DNA of 64,000 nt from Cryptomeria japonica (GCF_030272615.1 NC_081409.1:21576260-21640259), one strand, 5' to 3'; positions 10,050 to 22,382 are shown, counted from the stretch's first letter. Notes: generated from the letters alone by a model not told the origin. Numbers and translations: made by a program.

Positions 10050-13000
10050 TTGGCTTCATCACACTCTTCAAGTGCATCAATAGAAACATGCATAACACCC
10101 ACTCATGTCACAACTTCAGAACCAAAATTGATAGGGAGAATCTCTCAAAGAAGTGCAATTTGGCCTATACACCAAGCATAGGTCTCATTGTGGTCTACCT
10201 TTTTTTGTCTTATGCCCTTATTTCCTTGTTTAAATCAATCCCAACACCCAACTTCTTTGGAGAACTCTCTACCACTTAAGTTGCTCCTAGTTACTCAAGC
10301 AAGGTTAGGACTCACATGATTAAGTCCAACCACCAACATGTCTAATTCATTATCCTTCACTTACAGGGGATTAGGAGGGGTCTGAGATGGTTTATCAATT
10401 ACCTTCATGTGGTTTTTGAGTTTGTTCCCTTTCATTTCGTTATCGCCTTCAAGATTCCTATGTTTTAGGCCTTGTAGCCCTATGAGCCCCTTTTAGCCCT
10501 CTTTTCGCAGTTTTTTCTCATTTTCTCTATAAACTTCCAAAGGACCCTCTAAAATCTTTGGTGATTCGGATACCCATTTGGACACTCTACAAGATTTAGG
10601 GGATGAGGTGGTCAGATGTGCCTGTATAGGTATGACCCCCAAAATGGCTCTTCTAAAGGATTTTAGACTTGTAAGCTTTCACCAATGGGGTTTACTAATC
10701 TCCACTCCCTGTCAGACCTCCCTACTCACACTGAAGCACTGTCCAACATCCAAATACAATTCCAATCACTTGGCACTATCAGATCTAATCACCCCTGCAA
10801 GAAATAATGAAAATAACAATCATGCTCCTAGCTGGGCTATGACAGAGCTCGCCTAGGGCATGAAGGTAAATTGATCCAATGAAAATTCTAGGACACAAAA
10901 TTGAATATTTACACTATACAAAAACTCCATTACTTTAATCCCAAAGGCCATTGAGAAACCACAATGGGAATTCAAGTTGGAGTCATTTTTAGGGCTTTAA
11001 CCCCTTACTCAGGCTGAGAGCAGTGGAAACAAGAAATATTTCAAATGTACCAACTAAACCTACATAATGAGTGAACATAAATACTTTCTAAGAAACACAA
11101 TAATGAGTACTAGACCTCCATGAAAACATAGTATGGAAATCAATACATTTAGTATAGACTGCAACAAGCAAATTGACAATTTTTGTGGAAAACAGGAAAT
11201 TGCTTGAAGTTTTTTATTGAGGAATTCAATCTTTGGATCTTCCAACTCTTCTACAATGTTTTGAGAGGCCTTATATATGCCTAATCAATCAAAACCAATG
11301 ACCAATCGGATCTCTAACTACCGATTTGAGCATTTTATAAAAAATGCTCACATTGTTGCAAAATGTTGTCAAGCAAACATGACAACTTTTACCCCACAAT
11401 GCATTTTTACAACTTGCATATATTCACACTCTTGACCCCCTAGGATGGTTTACTAACATTAAATAAACATTTCCAAAAGCCTTATGAGGCCTTACAAGGA
11501 GTTTTACAAAATTTCGCTATATGATGCCATTTGAGGCTTACAAAGGCACAGTGGCCAAAACTGAGTAAATAAGCTAAACTAAAGACAATCAAACTACAAA
11601 AACCTCAAAACACACTTTTGGACTCTTCAGTAGTCTTTTATTCAATCATTGACCCAATGAGGATCATTCACTCCAAAATTTGAAAGTTCATCAAAAAACC
11701 TCAAGTGCTCCTGCACCAAAAATCAATTTGTCTCATACACCCACACCTGAAAGACTGGGGGCAAGAGGATCTACCACAGTTGGATTTATTTTAAAATGAT
11801 AATGCTATAGCTGAATTCATGGGTGCTAGAGATAGATTTCCCTCTAATGATTCGCAAAATCCAAAAACTAAGGAAATCAACATTGGAGATGTTAAACATG
11901 TACACCTAGCTGAGTCCTTATATCCTATTGGAAAAGACATCTTTATCCGACTCTTCAAACAAAGACCAATGAACTACCTACACAGAACTTCCTGACCCTA
12001 TGAACAACATGCACCTTAAACGATATTATATCTAAGGGTTGGGTTAGTTTAGGTTTTATGTTTTATATTGCATATCATTTTATTCACAACACTGCATCAC
12101 ATATAGTTCCTTTTTCAAATACATGGCATTCACAAAATTTCTACATTAGCATAAATCAACATCAATAAAACAAGGCAAATCTCTAAGTTTATCATCCGTT
12201 TGCATTCAAGAGAAACAAGGGCCATCTCCTTTCTTAGATATTCAAACATGAAGTCTTTGAGGTCCTAAGGTCATTCATTTTCAACATTACCCTGTGACAA
12301 CACTTTATTTATGATTGGGTAATGATTTCACTATTTGAGACTTGTTAACCCAAAATATATCAAATGCTATATCTCAAACACATTAACAAAATCTCTAATT
12401 CATTCGAGACACCTAGTTGATCATATGACTAGTGAAAAATCTAAAATTTTACTTCAGCGCCGCTTTAATTGTCACACCCAAGTAGGTTTCATTACTTACA
12501 AGTCAAGGAAAGAAAATAAAAATAAAAAGTGCTATGCCAAATATTCATCTCAAGGCAAAAGAGCAATGATATATAACTGAAAAATCACGCATACAATGTG
12601 TGACAAAAAACTTGACAATGAGAACATGCGAGTAACTCCATCAGGGCTATGAACGCCTACTAGCAATGGAGCAATATTTGAGAAATTATAGTCTATAACC
12701 TCGTCGGACCTCTAAATGCTTGCTGGTAGTGAGGCTTTATTCGAGATGCTTTTGAAGTTAGGATAATCCATGTAGCTAGTCACATAGGATGCTAAGGATC
12801 TTTAGTGAACATAAGAGCGAGAATTAACTCATTTGCACACACATGGGCAAAAGAAGATCAAAGTTTCAAGAACCAATGGGGAAGTTTTCCATGTCTCCAT
12901 TCGTAAATCCTAGTCACTAAGTGTGTTAATTTGGATGTTCCAAGAGAACTTAATGATCGATTGATTGCTTATCTATGAAATGTTTTGTACCTCCAATTCA

Positions 13001-13160
13001 ATTGGTGTATTACAACATGCTAAACAAACAGGGTCATCCTTGTTCGAATAGGAAATGCATCTTCATTATGCATATTGCATTAACATAGGTCATGTCAAAA
13101 ACTCATTGTCCCCACACGCATTCTGTAGACCATCATGTTATACAGGTTTGCACACTAGGG
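10050..13160. other. element F interior without recognisable gene
   Basis: Mostly decayed. One stretch at about 11750-11985 reads on the + strand as a plausible protein fragment (GDVKHVHLAESLYPIG near its end) with one stop, but I recognise no family. A 92-codon frame at 10578-10856 and a 61-codon - frame at 11060 look like chance. Confidence 0.4.
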
Positions 13161-13165
13161 GCATA

Positions 13166-13460
13166 TCTGAAAAAATCCTAAAAAATCATATAAAGACCTT
13201 AAAAAATCTTTAAAAAATAATATAAAGTCCTGAAAAAATCCTAAAAATCATAAAAAAGTCCTGAAAAAATTCAAAAACATTGAAAAACACAAAATCCAAA
13301 AACATTGAAAAACACAAAATCCAAAAATATTGGAAAATCTTTCAAAAATAAAAAACAATGAAAAACATAAAAAATCAAAAACATTGAAAAACACAAAATC
13401 CAAAAACATTGAAAAACAAAAAATCCAAAAATCAATCAAAAATCAATCAAAGAAAAAAAA
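13166..13460. repeat. A-rich minisatellite, 25-bp unit
   Basis: Units of aaaaacattgaaaaacacaa plus aatcc start at 13273, 13298 and 13323 (exact 25-base spacing) and continue with variants to about 13430; looser aaaaatcctgaaa copies precede them. Purine-rich on the strand carrying F's LTR orientation, about 1.0-1.3 kb before the 3' LTR. A 63-codon Phe/Cys-rich frame on the - strand is its shadow. Confidence 0.85.
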
Positions 13461-14488
13461 CTTGCAATAAAATGTCTCGCAAGAAATAAATACCCTAGTA
13501 GATATCCAACAAACACTTTGCACGAAGTTAACAAAGGATACGACTATCTAGTCAAACATCTGCAATCAACTGATCAAATTGTCTTATCAATAGTATCATA
13601 TCCATATCAAGTGATCGTTATCTTGTCTTAAATAGAAGAGGATACAATCGAAATTAGACAAGTCAGTCTTAAATGAGGTCTGCAACTTTCTGAGATCAGA
13701 CATTATCAACCATCACAACAACCAACTGAGAACAAAGACACACAATCAGTATAGTTGCAGAATTTTGTCTGGGTTAGTCTTTATCTTTTATCATTTGGCA
13801 ACAGATCATGTTCCTATGCTACTCAAGGATGTCCACAAGTGACTAGAGGAGCCATGATGGTCATCATCTTTTTCTTTGTTTGATGTTTGTGGTGTGAACT
13901 GATGAAGTTCTAGGGAGATTGCTCTAGTGGGTGTCTATGATAGGAGCATTCAGCTAGTGAATGCCACACATACCTCGACCCCTAGTGTATTTCCCAGAAC
14001 GAAGGGGTTCACTCCTTGTTTGCTACGTGTTTGTTTCTTCAATGATATATCTTTACATCTTGGTTCTTTATACCCTGATGTGCTAAGCTTCATTGTTCAA
14101 TAATAAGGCTCAGTGATGAATATATATTGCGCAATAAATAATGACACATGTTTGTGAAGCAATCATTCTTATTTCATCTCATTTGTTTATTGCTAGTTTG
14201 CTGATTCTTTTCTCATCATCTCTTTCTAAATCATTTTCTATCATCTAAGATCATTCTATTTCATTGAAAGGTTCATTGTCTCATATTCTATCTCAATATC
14301 ATTTTCACATCACCTATCTCTATCGCGAATCAACTAACTATCTTTCATCTCACATTCTTCTTATTTCGAGAGATCATTCAAACCTTTAATGCATAACAAT
14401 CTCTCGAGGCGGCATTACACCCTAAGCATCACCGGGGCAGGATTTTTTTAAAATTTTCTTTGAAACAACGTTGTTCCAACATTGTCTC
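13461..14488 (+). other. 3' untranslated interior of element F
   Basis: No gene seen. The stretch 14340-14500 is recognisably similar to 57762-57937 upstream of LTR H (shared agagatcatt, acaatctc, ctttgaaacaac, attgtctcaaagagggg), showing related 3' ends in the two elements. Confidence 0.6.
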
Positions 14489-14501
14489 AAAGAGGGGAAA
14501 A
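14489..14501 (+). other. polypurine tract of element F
   Basis: AAAGAGGGGAAAA immediately before LTR start TGTAGACACC. Elements E and H have the near-identical AAAGAGGGGCAAAA at the same place. Confidence 0.82.
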
Positions 14502-15808
14502 TGTAGACACCTAAAAATGTCTCATTAATCACGTACTAATTATTCCTCTAATTGATTAAATAATTATTTAATTATGTTAATTAATCTCATTCTTCTAGTT
14601 TCATATTTCCTCATCATCTTACTAATTATTCTATTTTCAATTCTATTATCGTTTTATCATTTAATCCATTTTCTAATGTTAATTAAATATTTATTATTTA
14701 ATTAATTGTGATTTAATCCCTCAATTTAAATAAATAAATTCTCAATTTCTATCTCTAATAATCTAATCATTAACCCTTTACTAAAAATTAATTAAATATT
14801 TATTATTTAATTAATTGTGATTTTAATCCTTTAAATTAAATAATCTTTATTATTTAATAAAGTCCATTTCTAAATAATTAAATAGTCTCTTTAAATTATT
14901 TAATTAACTAATTAACTCCCAAATTCTAATTTCATTTAATTTCATAATTCCTCTAATTTCATTTAATTTCATAATTCTCCAAATTCTTCTAATTTCATTT
15001 AATTTCTAATTTCTCCTAATTTCTTTTACATGTGCATGATTTCAAAAATCAAATTGAAAATCAAAGTCAATTTCTAAATATATTTAGATAACAAATTGAA
15101 TTTAAAATAAATTCAATATTTGAATTAAATCTCATGCAAAGATTAAATTGCAAATCAAAGTCAAAGTGCAAGCACATGCTAAATTAATTAATTCAATGAA
15201 TTAATTAATTAATTCAATTATCTCTTCAATTCCTATTTCTATCTTTTAGTTAGCTTTTTCTAAATAAAGCTCTCAATCAGCTTTCAATCAGTTAACTATC
15301 TCCTCCTCTTTATTTCCTCCAATCACCGTTTTTCATCTTTCAATCAAATTTTTCTCAATCAGGTGACTCGTTTAATCTATTCAATCTATTCTATGTCACC
15401 TTCAATTCAATAGTTCAACGATCAATCAACATGTGAGCTCACTTGAGTTCCATCTCTTGATCAATTTGTTCCACCTTTCATTCAATTCTCTCCAATTATC
15501 TATAGATTGAGCATTCAATCCTCACAATTCCTCTGAATCACGAGGAATCACAAACTTTGAATCTTTGTGTCATTTGTAGGTTGCCAGCATAATATTTGAG
15601 AGCCACCATACCACAAAGAGGAGAAGAGCAATGGAAGCTATATGCAATCTAGGAATAGGGGATTTTGATTGATAAACTTTATATTCCTATTTCTTGTTTG
15701 TTTGGCATTATTCCATTGTTTGTTTGTTTAAATTCCAATTAGGATAGGGATTCATGATTTCCCCTTGATTCCTATTTGATTTACATTTAATGAATTTAGC
15801 ATACGACA
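14502..15808 (+). repeat. 3' LTR of element F
   Basis: About 1,307 bases from TGTAGACACC to TACGACA. The first half is very AT-rich; a roughly 36-base block built on ttaaatatttattatttaat occurs twice, about 108 bases apart (around 14682 and 14790). The right border is set where the G2 integrase resumes at 15809. No partner LTR is visible in the window. Confidence 0.75.
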
Positions 15809-16371
15809 AATAATATGGGGTTGAGAAGCGATGCTGAATGTGAAACTTCTCACAGAGTTTGCAGAGATCTTTATTTGTAAATGGACGACCATTCTCAGTG
15901 ACTAGCAAGAGGGGCTCCATAGATGCATATGATATAGTTCAAGATGAACTTGGAAATCTGTGTCTCGGTGATATAAGTCATATGTATAGCCTCTATCCAC
16001 TTTGTGAAGTATACTGTTGTAGTTATGATAAAATTATGTCCATTTTCTAATGTCAGGTGGATCTTTCCAATGAGATCAAGCCCCCATTGAGAAAAAGGCC
16101 ATGGAGATATGATTGGTTGAAGTTCTTGTGCTGGCATGTGAATGCAAGCTCCATGCATCTGTCATTTGTAACACTTCTTAGCAAAGTCATGGGCCTCTTT
16201 TTCCATTGTCGACCAATAATATCTAGCTCGGACCAACCTTTTAGCTAGGCTAAGACCATTGAAATGGACTTTGCATATATCATCATGAACTTCATGTAAA
16301 GTCATTTGTGCTTCATCAAAATCTAGACACCTGAGGAGGCTTTGGTCAAAGGATCGATAGTAGAGGGTATA
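15809..16371 (-). pseudogene. G2 fragment: integrase zinc domain and core
   Basis: Reading right to left: LHEVHDDICKVHFNGLSLAKRLVRARYY... (first 20 residues or less of each block) is the His-rich zinc region, then WPFSQWGLDLIGKI leads the core, then TENGRPFTNKDLCKLC carries the second core acid region and HIQHRFSTPYY the third. The frame stops abruptly at 15809 where element F begins, before the QGNGQAE block that follows in E's copy. The upstream half continues at 30347 beyond inserted element G1. Stops and shifts make it non-functional. Confidence 0.88.
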
Positions 16372-17172
16372 TGATGCAGGAGCATCCCCAGTTCATGGCA
16401 ATCTTGCATCAACCAAAAAAACATTTTCTTTCTGTTTTGCTTTTTGTTTGCAGTTTCAGTATTTCTTTCTATGTGTACCGGTTTTGGCTCACCAGATCCT
16501 GTGGAGTTGGATTCTACTTGAAGAGTTGATCATCTTTATTCTTTCCAAACCACATCGCATTTGGATCATTTTCTGACAAGATATTGCTATTGGTTTCCAT
16601 GACACTTTCCTATTATCAGTTGACAGTTTATTGTTACTGCTTGCCTGGACCTATTTTGGTGATCTACCAGAACCCCTTTTGAAGCTTGCAAAGCCTTGAA
16701 CATTGATTCTAATGTTCCTTGGCATGTGGCTGACCTTTTCCCCCAATCTATACTTCATCCTTTCGATTTTCTGAAGGAATCTTGGTGGACGCAGACCTTG
16801 TTGGTTTTACACGTTAGGTCTTGTTCTTCAGGGTTTGATCCCATTTTGGGCCGATCGGATCCACTTGGATCGTATATATAATTGTAATTGCACATTAGAA
16901 TAGAGGGAGGAAGTGAGATTATTGTAGAAGATATATCTTGAGATTTAAGCTCCCAGTTGTGACCTATTATGTACTTTGAGCATGTTTTAGTAGGCCTATG
17001 AGCTGGTTTCTGTAACCCGAATTGTTACTGATTGGTCGTAATAGATTTTCATGAGATAATTAAATATTTTCTACATTGAATCAATCATATCTTTGTGTTT
17101 CCATTGTGTTTACTCTTCCTGACCGGTCCAGATTGATCTCTTTGAGGTCCCTCCTAGCTGGTGATTGCTTCA
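16372..17172 (+). repeat. 5' LTR of G1
   Basis: 801 bases, TGATGCAGGAGCATC to GATTGCTTCA. Matches the 3' LTR through its whole length once B1 is set aside. Primer site follows after two bases. Confidence 0.92.
16873..16881 (+). promoter_or_regulatory. candidate TATA box in G1 LTR
   Basis: TATATATAA, preserved at 28846-28854 in the other LTR. Motif-based. Confidence 0.5.
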
Positions 17173-17174
17173 AG

Positions 17175-17190
17175 TGGTATCAAAGCGAGC
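17175..17190 (+). other. primer binding site of G1
   Basis: TGGTATCAAAGCGAGC, the initiator tRNA-Met type site with one change, two bases after the LTR. Confidence 0.85.
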
Positions 17191-17289
17191 TTCATTCTAG
17201 AGATTGCATGTCCCGATAATTTTGTTGTATGGTGGCAGACTGAGGATCCGACCTATAGCTACAGAGAACTAGCGTAAAGATAGCGCGAA

Positions 17290-18408
17290 GAGGAACTAGG
17301 AATGGTGGAGCGTGTGGGAATGTAGACCCTACTGTGATGGAAATGTTGCGAGGTATATCAGCTCAATTAGAAGCCATGGATACAACCCAGAGAAGAGCCT
17401 AGAATATTAAAGATGTAAGTGAAGATGAAGGAGAAGAGGCCCTGACAAAACAAGCAAACCCATTGGCGGTTGATCAGGATGAGGAAATTTTTTGAGGGTT
17501 TTGAGTAGGGCGAATACTAAACGTCATTTTACCCCACCAAAATATGATGAAAAGTTGGATTCGGATGAATTAGATCTCGGAGATGGAGAAATATTTTGAT
17601 TTTGAAAACATTATAGAAGAAAGGAAGGTGAAATATGCTTGTACCCGGTTGAAAGGTCATGCATCTCTTTGGTGAGAGAATTTGCAAGTTGATAGACAAA
17701 GGAGAGGTAAAGAGAAGATGAAGACATGGGATCAAATGGTTGCTAAGTTGAAATCAAAGTTTATGCTGGTGAATTATCAAGTGGACCTATTCCGGAAGTT
17801 GCAAAATTTGAGACAAAAGGAATCTAGTGTGAAGGAGTACATCGAGGCATTTTACAAGTTGAATATCAAATTTGGACATGTTGATGATGAAGTTAAAAAA
17901 GTTGCAACATATGTGAATGGATTGCAGATGTCTATACAAGATGAATTTAGTTTGATCAAATTATAGTGTTGAAGAGGCTTACCAGTATACCCTAAAGGCA
18001 GAAGAAAAGTTAAAAAAAAGGCATGAGAAGAGGCAGAGCTAGAAGGTTTACCAGAGATAGATTTCAAGGAAGAAGAGGTACCTGTACATATTAAAATAAG
18101 GACAAATAAGTAAATAGAGAAGGTAATTCATACCAAAAATATGATATAAATTTCTATCAGAGGAGAGAACTGAATGACTATTGAATGAGAATTTTGGAAT
18201 ACAAGACAAGAGAGCATTTATAGGAACTTTCTATAAGTGTGGAGGAGAAGGAAATCAGGCTTTGGAGTGTAAAAAGATAGAGAATATCAGAAGAGCAACA
18301 GTGGTGGAAGAAAACCCCATCGGATCAGATAATAAACTAGAAGATGGAGAACTGTTGATGGTGAGGAGAGCTTTGTGTCATATCAGGATAGATGAAGAGC
18401 CCTTGTAG
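17290..18408 (+). pseudogene. G1 gag remnant
   Basis: An N-terminal segment (MLRGISAQLEAMDTTQ near 17345) is followed by a linker and the Retrotrans_gag-like region at 17682-17966, with KTWDQMVAKLKSKFM and SSVKEYIEAFYKLNIKFG, the typical chromovirus capsid pattern. The zinc knuckle at about 18225-18275 reads FYKCGGEGNQALECKK: the first Cys is replaced and the His is Asn, so the CCHC set is lost. Stops at about 17490, 17600 and 17964 and shifts break the frame. Confidence 0.85.
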
Positions 18409-18434
18409 AGGAAGAATTTGTTCAAGACCAGATG

Positions 18435-18475
18435 TAAGGTATTCGATAAGTGCTGAAGTTATTATTGATAGTGGT
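18435..18475 (+). pseudogene. G1 protease, part before insertion A
   Basis: Reads AEVIIDSG, the catalytic Asp-Ser-Gly of the retroviral-type protease. The domain is cut here by element A and resumes at 26320 with SSDNLFLEEMV. Confidence 0.8.
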
Positions 18476-19730
18476 TGTAAAGCGGAAAAATCGAACCCTA
18501 GTTGTTCCCCCCACTCCACTCCAAGGAGAAAGAAAGGAGGGTCACTAGGGTTGATGGTTTTCACTTAGGAGAGACTTTAGATTCAAAAGAGGGGTTGAAA
18601 TCCACAAGATCCAATCTCACACAATGCAAGACTGGATTCTAAATGAGTTTCAAGGGTTAAGACATCAAGGATACCCTCTTTTGTAAAGAATGTAGATAGA
18701 ATGATTGGACTAGGAATGCATGTAAAGTAAGAAAGATTCACTTATAAACGGAGATAGGGACATAGGATGAAGCTACGGACCTGAAATTAGCAGTAAAATG
18801 TCGAGACGATGCTGTTTTGCAAATTTGAGCGAAAGTTGATGGGACGATGGCGCCCGGAGTGCACACGGTCCTTCGAAAAATCCGCGAAACGAAGGGGGAT
18901 CTGTTCGTCTCTGCACAAGGATTCCAGATCTTCAATTACAGCTGCGTACCTGCAACCTACACACAGAAAAGAGAGGACGATTGGGGGGTTAGGGATTAGG
19001 GGTTTGCCTTTAGGTCAAACCCCGATTTTGGAATTAACCAAGAAATGAGAATGCTGTAAATGTAAATGTTTGTAATGTAAACAAGTACTGATACCTTGTT
19101 GTAAGAATGTTTGTATTCTTACATGCGAAGGTGTAATGAATGTTGTATTTTGTATGTTGTAAGTGATCTCCTCTTCAATAGTTGAATCCTTGTCTTTGAA
19201 TGCAACACTTAGCCTTGAATGGAGACTTAGAATGCTTAATTGCTTGAAGGAATGCTTGAATGCTTGAATGTTTGAATATTGCTTTCGCGCCTTGCTCTTG
19301 CTTATTTTCTTCCTCCCTTTCTAGGAGAGGAAAAGTAGTTTATATACTTGTCAATTAGGGTTGAGAGACTGATTTTTCCGACCTTAGGCCGACCTAAAAG
19401 CATCATTTTCCAAATTGCAAACTTAAAGACCCGATGCCCAACAAGAGACCGGGCCCAAAATAGGGCCAAGGACCAGAGCGCTGGGTGCCATGGTCCTGGG
19501 GGACCAGGGCACTGGGCGCCATGGTCCTGGGGGACCAGGGTGTTGGGCGCCATGGTCCCACCTCCCGAGACAGCAGGGTGCAAGGAAGGATCAGGCCAAG
19601 GTGGAGAAATATGCAATTTTTGATGTCACAAGCAGGTTTCGGGGTCTCCATTCAGGTTCAACGTTGCGCCGCCATCGTGAAGACCCAAATGCAGTCGAAA
19701 TTGCAAGTGTCGCAATTTTAGGATGCTACA
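18476..19730 (-). repeat. 3' LTR of element A
   Basis: 1,255 bases. Differs from the 5' LTR by scattered substitutions (7 in the first 128 bases by eye) and by carrying three instead of one 31-base GC-rich units. A candidate TATA box (TATATAAA on the - strand) lies at 19339-19346, matched at 25990-25997 and 47046-47053 in the other family members. Confidence 0.93.
19470..19562. repeat. 31-bp GC-rich VNTR inside A LTR
   Basis: Units start at 19470, 19501 and 19532, each containing ggaccag...tgggcgccatggtcc. The 5' LTR of the same element has one unit (about 26130-26158); the solo LTR at 46663 has about three. Frames read across it on both strands are shadows. Confidence 0.88.
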
Positions 19731-19745
19731 TTTAGCCCCCACTTT
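19731..19745 (-). other. polypurine tract of element A
   Basis: AAAGTGGGGGCTAAA on the - strand, ending exactly at the LTR start. Confidence 0.8.
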
Positions 19746-20483
19746 AGCGGGAGTATAAGCGTACGCCCATACTTCCGGTAAAGTACAAGGAAACAATGTT
19801 GAAAGACTTTCACCACGTCAAGGAGGCAAGATACACCAAGCCCCCAGTGGACTAAGGATCTTTACGACTTCGATTGACAAAGTAAAAGGGAAGATCATGA
19901 GGAAGAACCATGACTATCAGTAGTAAGGTTCCCTCACTATGAGTTATGCAAGAAAAATACCAAAAATTTTCAAGGCAAAGCTAAGTTCGCCAAGAAACTT
20001 TCAAGTATCTTGAAGAGATATGGACGGGGTGTATGCCCCCCTATGTTAAAGCGATCACACACGCCTCATCGGGGGTGATTGCTTTAAGGTAGTGATACAT
20101 ATAAGAAATGATAAGGAAAAGGAGCACGTTATCACCAGGATTTAGCCCCCAAGTGTGAGATAAGCCCAAGGATAATAGACACAAAACACAAAGCACAAGG
20201 TGACTTCGCTTTCCTCGGGGTCAGTATGCTATATGATAATTCATGTATATCATATGTATGTATGCATAATTGTTCTTCATTCCCCAATCAAGGAAGGTCA
20301 CCTAGAAGAAGGGAACACATGTGTCTTTTGAGTCAACATGAGAGAGACCAAGAGATCTCAATGCTTTGCATCATCCTCAAGTAGACAACACTAAGGACAA
20401 CAAATAGAAGAATGAGAATAACACATAGAAGAAGTAACAAAAGAGATCAAGAGAGGAGGAGAGAGTCTACTATGCTAATGAAA
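19746..20483 (-). other. element A 3' noncoding region
   Basis: Between the end of the second ORF and the polypurine tract. No frame of note and no pol motif on either strand. Confidence 0.7.
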
Positions 20484-22382
20484 CTAGTCTAGCACATCAT
20501 CCACCCCCCGATCTTGCTGATCAATATTTCGGGAAGGTATGAAACATGCTAGAGGAGGAACATCCAACACAACAGATGGAGCTATCAAAAGATCCAAACA
20601 AGGGCTATGTTCATGTTCCAAGCCACGTTGTTCTTGTCTAGGAGCTAGGATAAGTGCTTTAGAAAATGCGTTAGATAAATGGTTATCAACATCAACATAT
20701 TCATATTCACTATCAAAAGAAAGAGGAGTAACATTTTCAACATGAATAACATTTTCGTCTATATCATCATCAAGATTTATAAAAATAGGATCTTTAACTC
20801 GCACAAGATTAAGACCATCATGCATCTTATGTTTAGGAGATTTTGGCTCAATTTTCGGCTGAGGAGAAAATGGAATAATACTAGCTGAAGGTGTTTTTGG
20901 GGATTGCAAAGTTTGAGAAGCAGCTGCCTGAGCTCTAAGACGACGCTTTCGTCGGCGTTCACGTGTAGAACGATTTCGTCTAGTCTTAGTAGGAAGTTGA
21001 GAAGATTGAGGAGGAGGAATGTTCTCATCCTTATCACTTGGGTGTTTAGGTTGTGGTCTCTTAGGTTGAACAACAGGAGAAGAGGAAGGTCTCTTCTCTC
21101 TATAAGAGGAAGGAGGAGGAACTGCTCCATATAAGGGAGGAATATTAGGTTTAGGAAGGAGACCAAGTCCATCATGACGAGGAGGTATAGGTCTACCTTT
21201 AGAAAATTTATTAGTCATAGACATAGTCACATTTATAGGGATGGGTTGGGAATCTTCTTGAGGAAAGACATTAGTTTTATCTTTCAAAGGAAGAACTTCC
21301 TTCTCAAGAATGATAGGAATATCAAGTTTGGGTGTTCTAGGTTCACTTAGAGATAGGATCATATCTTTTTTCCACTTTTGATAAGATTTGAAAAGATGAT
21401 CACTTCGCGGTGGAAGGGATTGGAATTGTTTAGGCCAAAAATAATCAATAGGAACGCTAGAAGTTCTTTCAGCTGGTTTAAAGAGGCTATGATTGATAGT
21501 AACAATTTCACCATTATGGGGAAATTTCAAACACTTGTGAATAGGAGAAGCAATAGCTTTCATGGAAGATGGCCAAGGATAGCCTAGCTTCACACAAAAT
21601 TGTTCGGATGATGGAATAATAGCAAAGTTCACCTCAAGGGATTTATTATGGACCTCAATAGGTAATGTAATAGAACCAATTGCAGGAGAAGAAAATGCAT
21701 CAAATAATTTCACAACCACATTTGTTTCGTCATAGATCACTTGATTCAATTGCAAAGTAAAAAGAAATTCTTCAGTAATGATATTAACCATACAAGAAGG
21801 ATCAATAGCCACTCCACGGCAAGGTGTATTCTTGACTTTTGCAACTATATATAAAGGACCATCAGGTGCCCTGATAGTTTCACTGGAATCAAATGTGATG
21901 GAAGGTTCTTTAGGGATTTTCTGCTGCTCTACAAAGTTAATCACATTCAGAGTCATAGACACAAGATCATCAGGTGAGACAGAGGAATCATTAGTATCAA
22001 TCACATTAGAGGTATGAGAAGGTAATGGATCAGTAAAAATCTTAAGATTTTGGTTAGGAGGAGCTACAGATGTGTTGCCTTTATCATTCACACCAGAAAC
22101 AGAGATAGTATTATTATCAATCAAATCTTGAATTTTACCCTTTAAAGCAAAACATTTTTCAGTATCATGCCCAGGTTGACGATGAAATTGACAAAAAGTT
22201 TTGTTATCAAAATAGGGTGAATTAATCTTTGCAGGATCTATTTTCCTTATAGGAGGGAGAGTAAGCACATTTTGTTCCAATAACTTATTCATAATACTAT
22301 GCAATGATTCATTCAAAGGAGTAAACTTTCTTTCTTTCTTGAAAAACTTAGAAATAGGAGGCACACCTGATGTTGCATTCAC
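20484..22382 (-). CDS. element A second ORF: zinc knuckle, protease-like domain, Arg-rich tail
   Basis: 632 codons without a stop. Residues 64-77 (CQFHRQPGHDTEKC) are the C-x2-H-x4-H-x4-C knuckle seen in Tat Gag proteins, which binds RNA. Residues about 175-310 look like the retroviral-type protease: Asp194 lies in VAIDPSCMVNII, but the usual Asp-Thr/Ser-Gly is Asp-Pro-Ser, and the later flap region is weak, so activity is doubtful. The C-terminal half is Pro-rich with a strong Arg cluster (TRERRRKRRLRAQ) that could bind nucleic acid or act as a nuclear signal. The frame has no ATG at its head: its first listed codon is GTG and the frame overlaps the end of the gag ORF, so it is probably reached by -1 frameshifting or was separated by an indel. 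Confidence 0.85.
   Translation of the reverse strand: MNATSGVPPISKFFKKERKFTPLNESLHSIMNKLLEQNVLTLPPIRKIDPAKINSPYFDNKTFCQFHRQPGHDTEKCFALKGKIQDLIDNNTISVSGVNDKGNTSVAPPNQNLKIFTDPLPSHTSNVIDTNDSSVSPDDLVSMTLNVINFVEQQKIPKEPSITFDSSETIRAPDGPLYIVAKVKNTPCRGVAIDPSCMVNIITEEFLFTLQLNQVIYDETNVVVKLFDAFSSPAIGSITLPIEVHNKSLEVNFAIIPSSEQFCVKLGYPWPSSMKAIASPIHKCLKFPHNGEIVTINHSLFKPAERTSSVPIDYFWPKQFQSLPPRSDHLFKSYQKWKKDMILSLSEPRTPKLDIPIILEKEVLPLKDKTNVFPQEDSQPIPINVTMSMTNKFSKGRPIPPRHDGLGLLPKPNIPPLYGAVPPPSSYREKRPSSSPVVQPKRPQPKHPSDKDENIPPPQSSQLPTKTRRNRSTRERRRKRRLRAQAAASQTLQSPKTPSASIIPFSPQPKIEPKSPKHKMHDGLNLVRVKDPIFINLDDDIDENVIHVENVTPLSFDSEYEYVDVDNHLSNAFSKALILAPRQEQRGLEHEHSPCLDLLIAPSVVLDVPPLACFIPSRNIDQQDRGVDDVLD

Larger units (their letters stand above)
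6003..15808 (+). mobile_element. element F, + strand gypsy-type LTR element, right part
   Basis: The right end is firm: a polypurine tract and an LTR from TGTAGACACC to TACGACA, whose termini resemble those of element E (TGTATACACC...GACGACA). The left end is not seen; F may begin beyond the window with copia-1 inserted in it. No RT, RNase H or integrase is recognisable between 10050 and 14480, so it is deleted, unrecognisable or non-autonomous. It interrupts the integrase of G2 at 15808/15809. Confidence 0.5.

Noticed and set aside
10578-10856. 92-codon ORF
   Set aside because: No recognisable motif and set in decayed element interior; could not be supported.
13248-13439. 63-codon Phe/Cys-rich - strand ORF
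   Set aside because: Translation of the A-rich 25-bp minisatellite.
19302-19735. Five overlapping frames on both strands
   Set aside because: They all cross the GC-rich VNTR of the A LTR, which lacks stops because of its composition; same at 26074-26411 and 46649-46969.
20539-21587. Plus-strand and alternate-frame ORFs opposite element A
   Set aside because: Shadows of the 632-codon ORF; no domain and repetitive composition.
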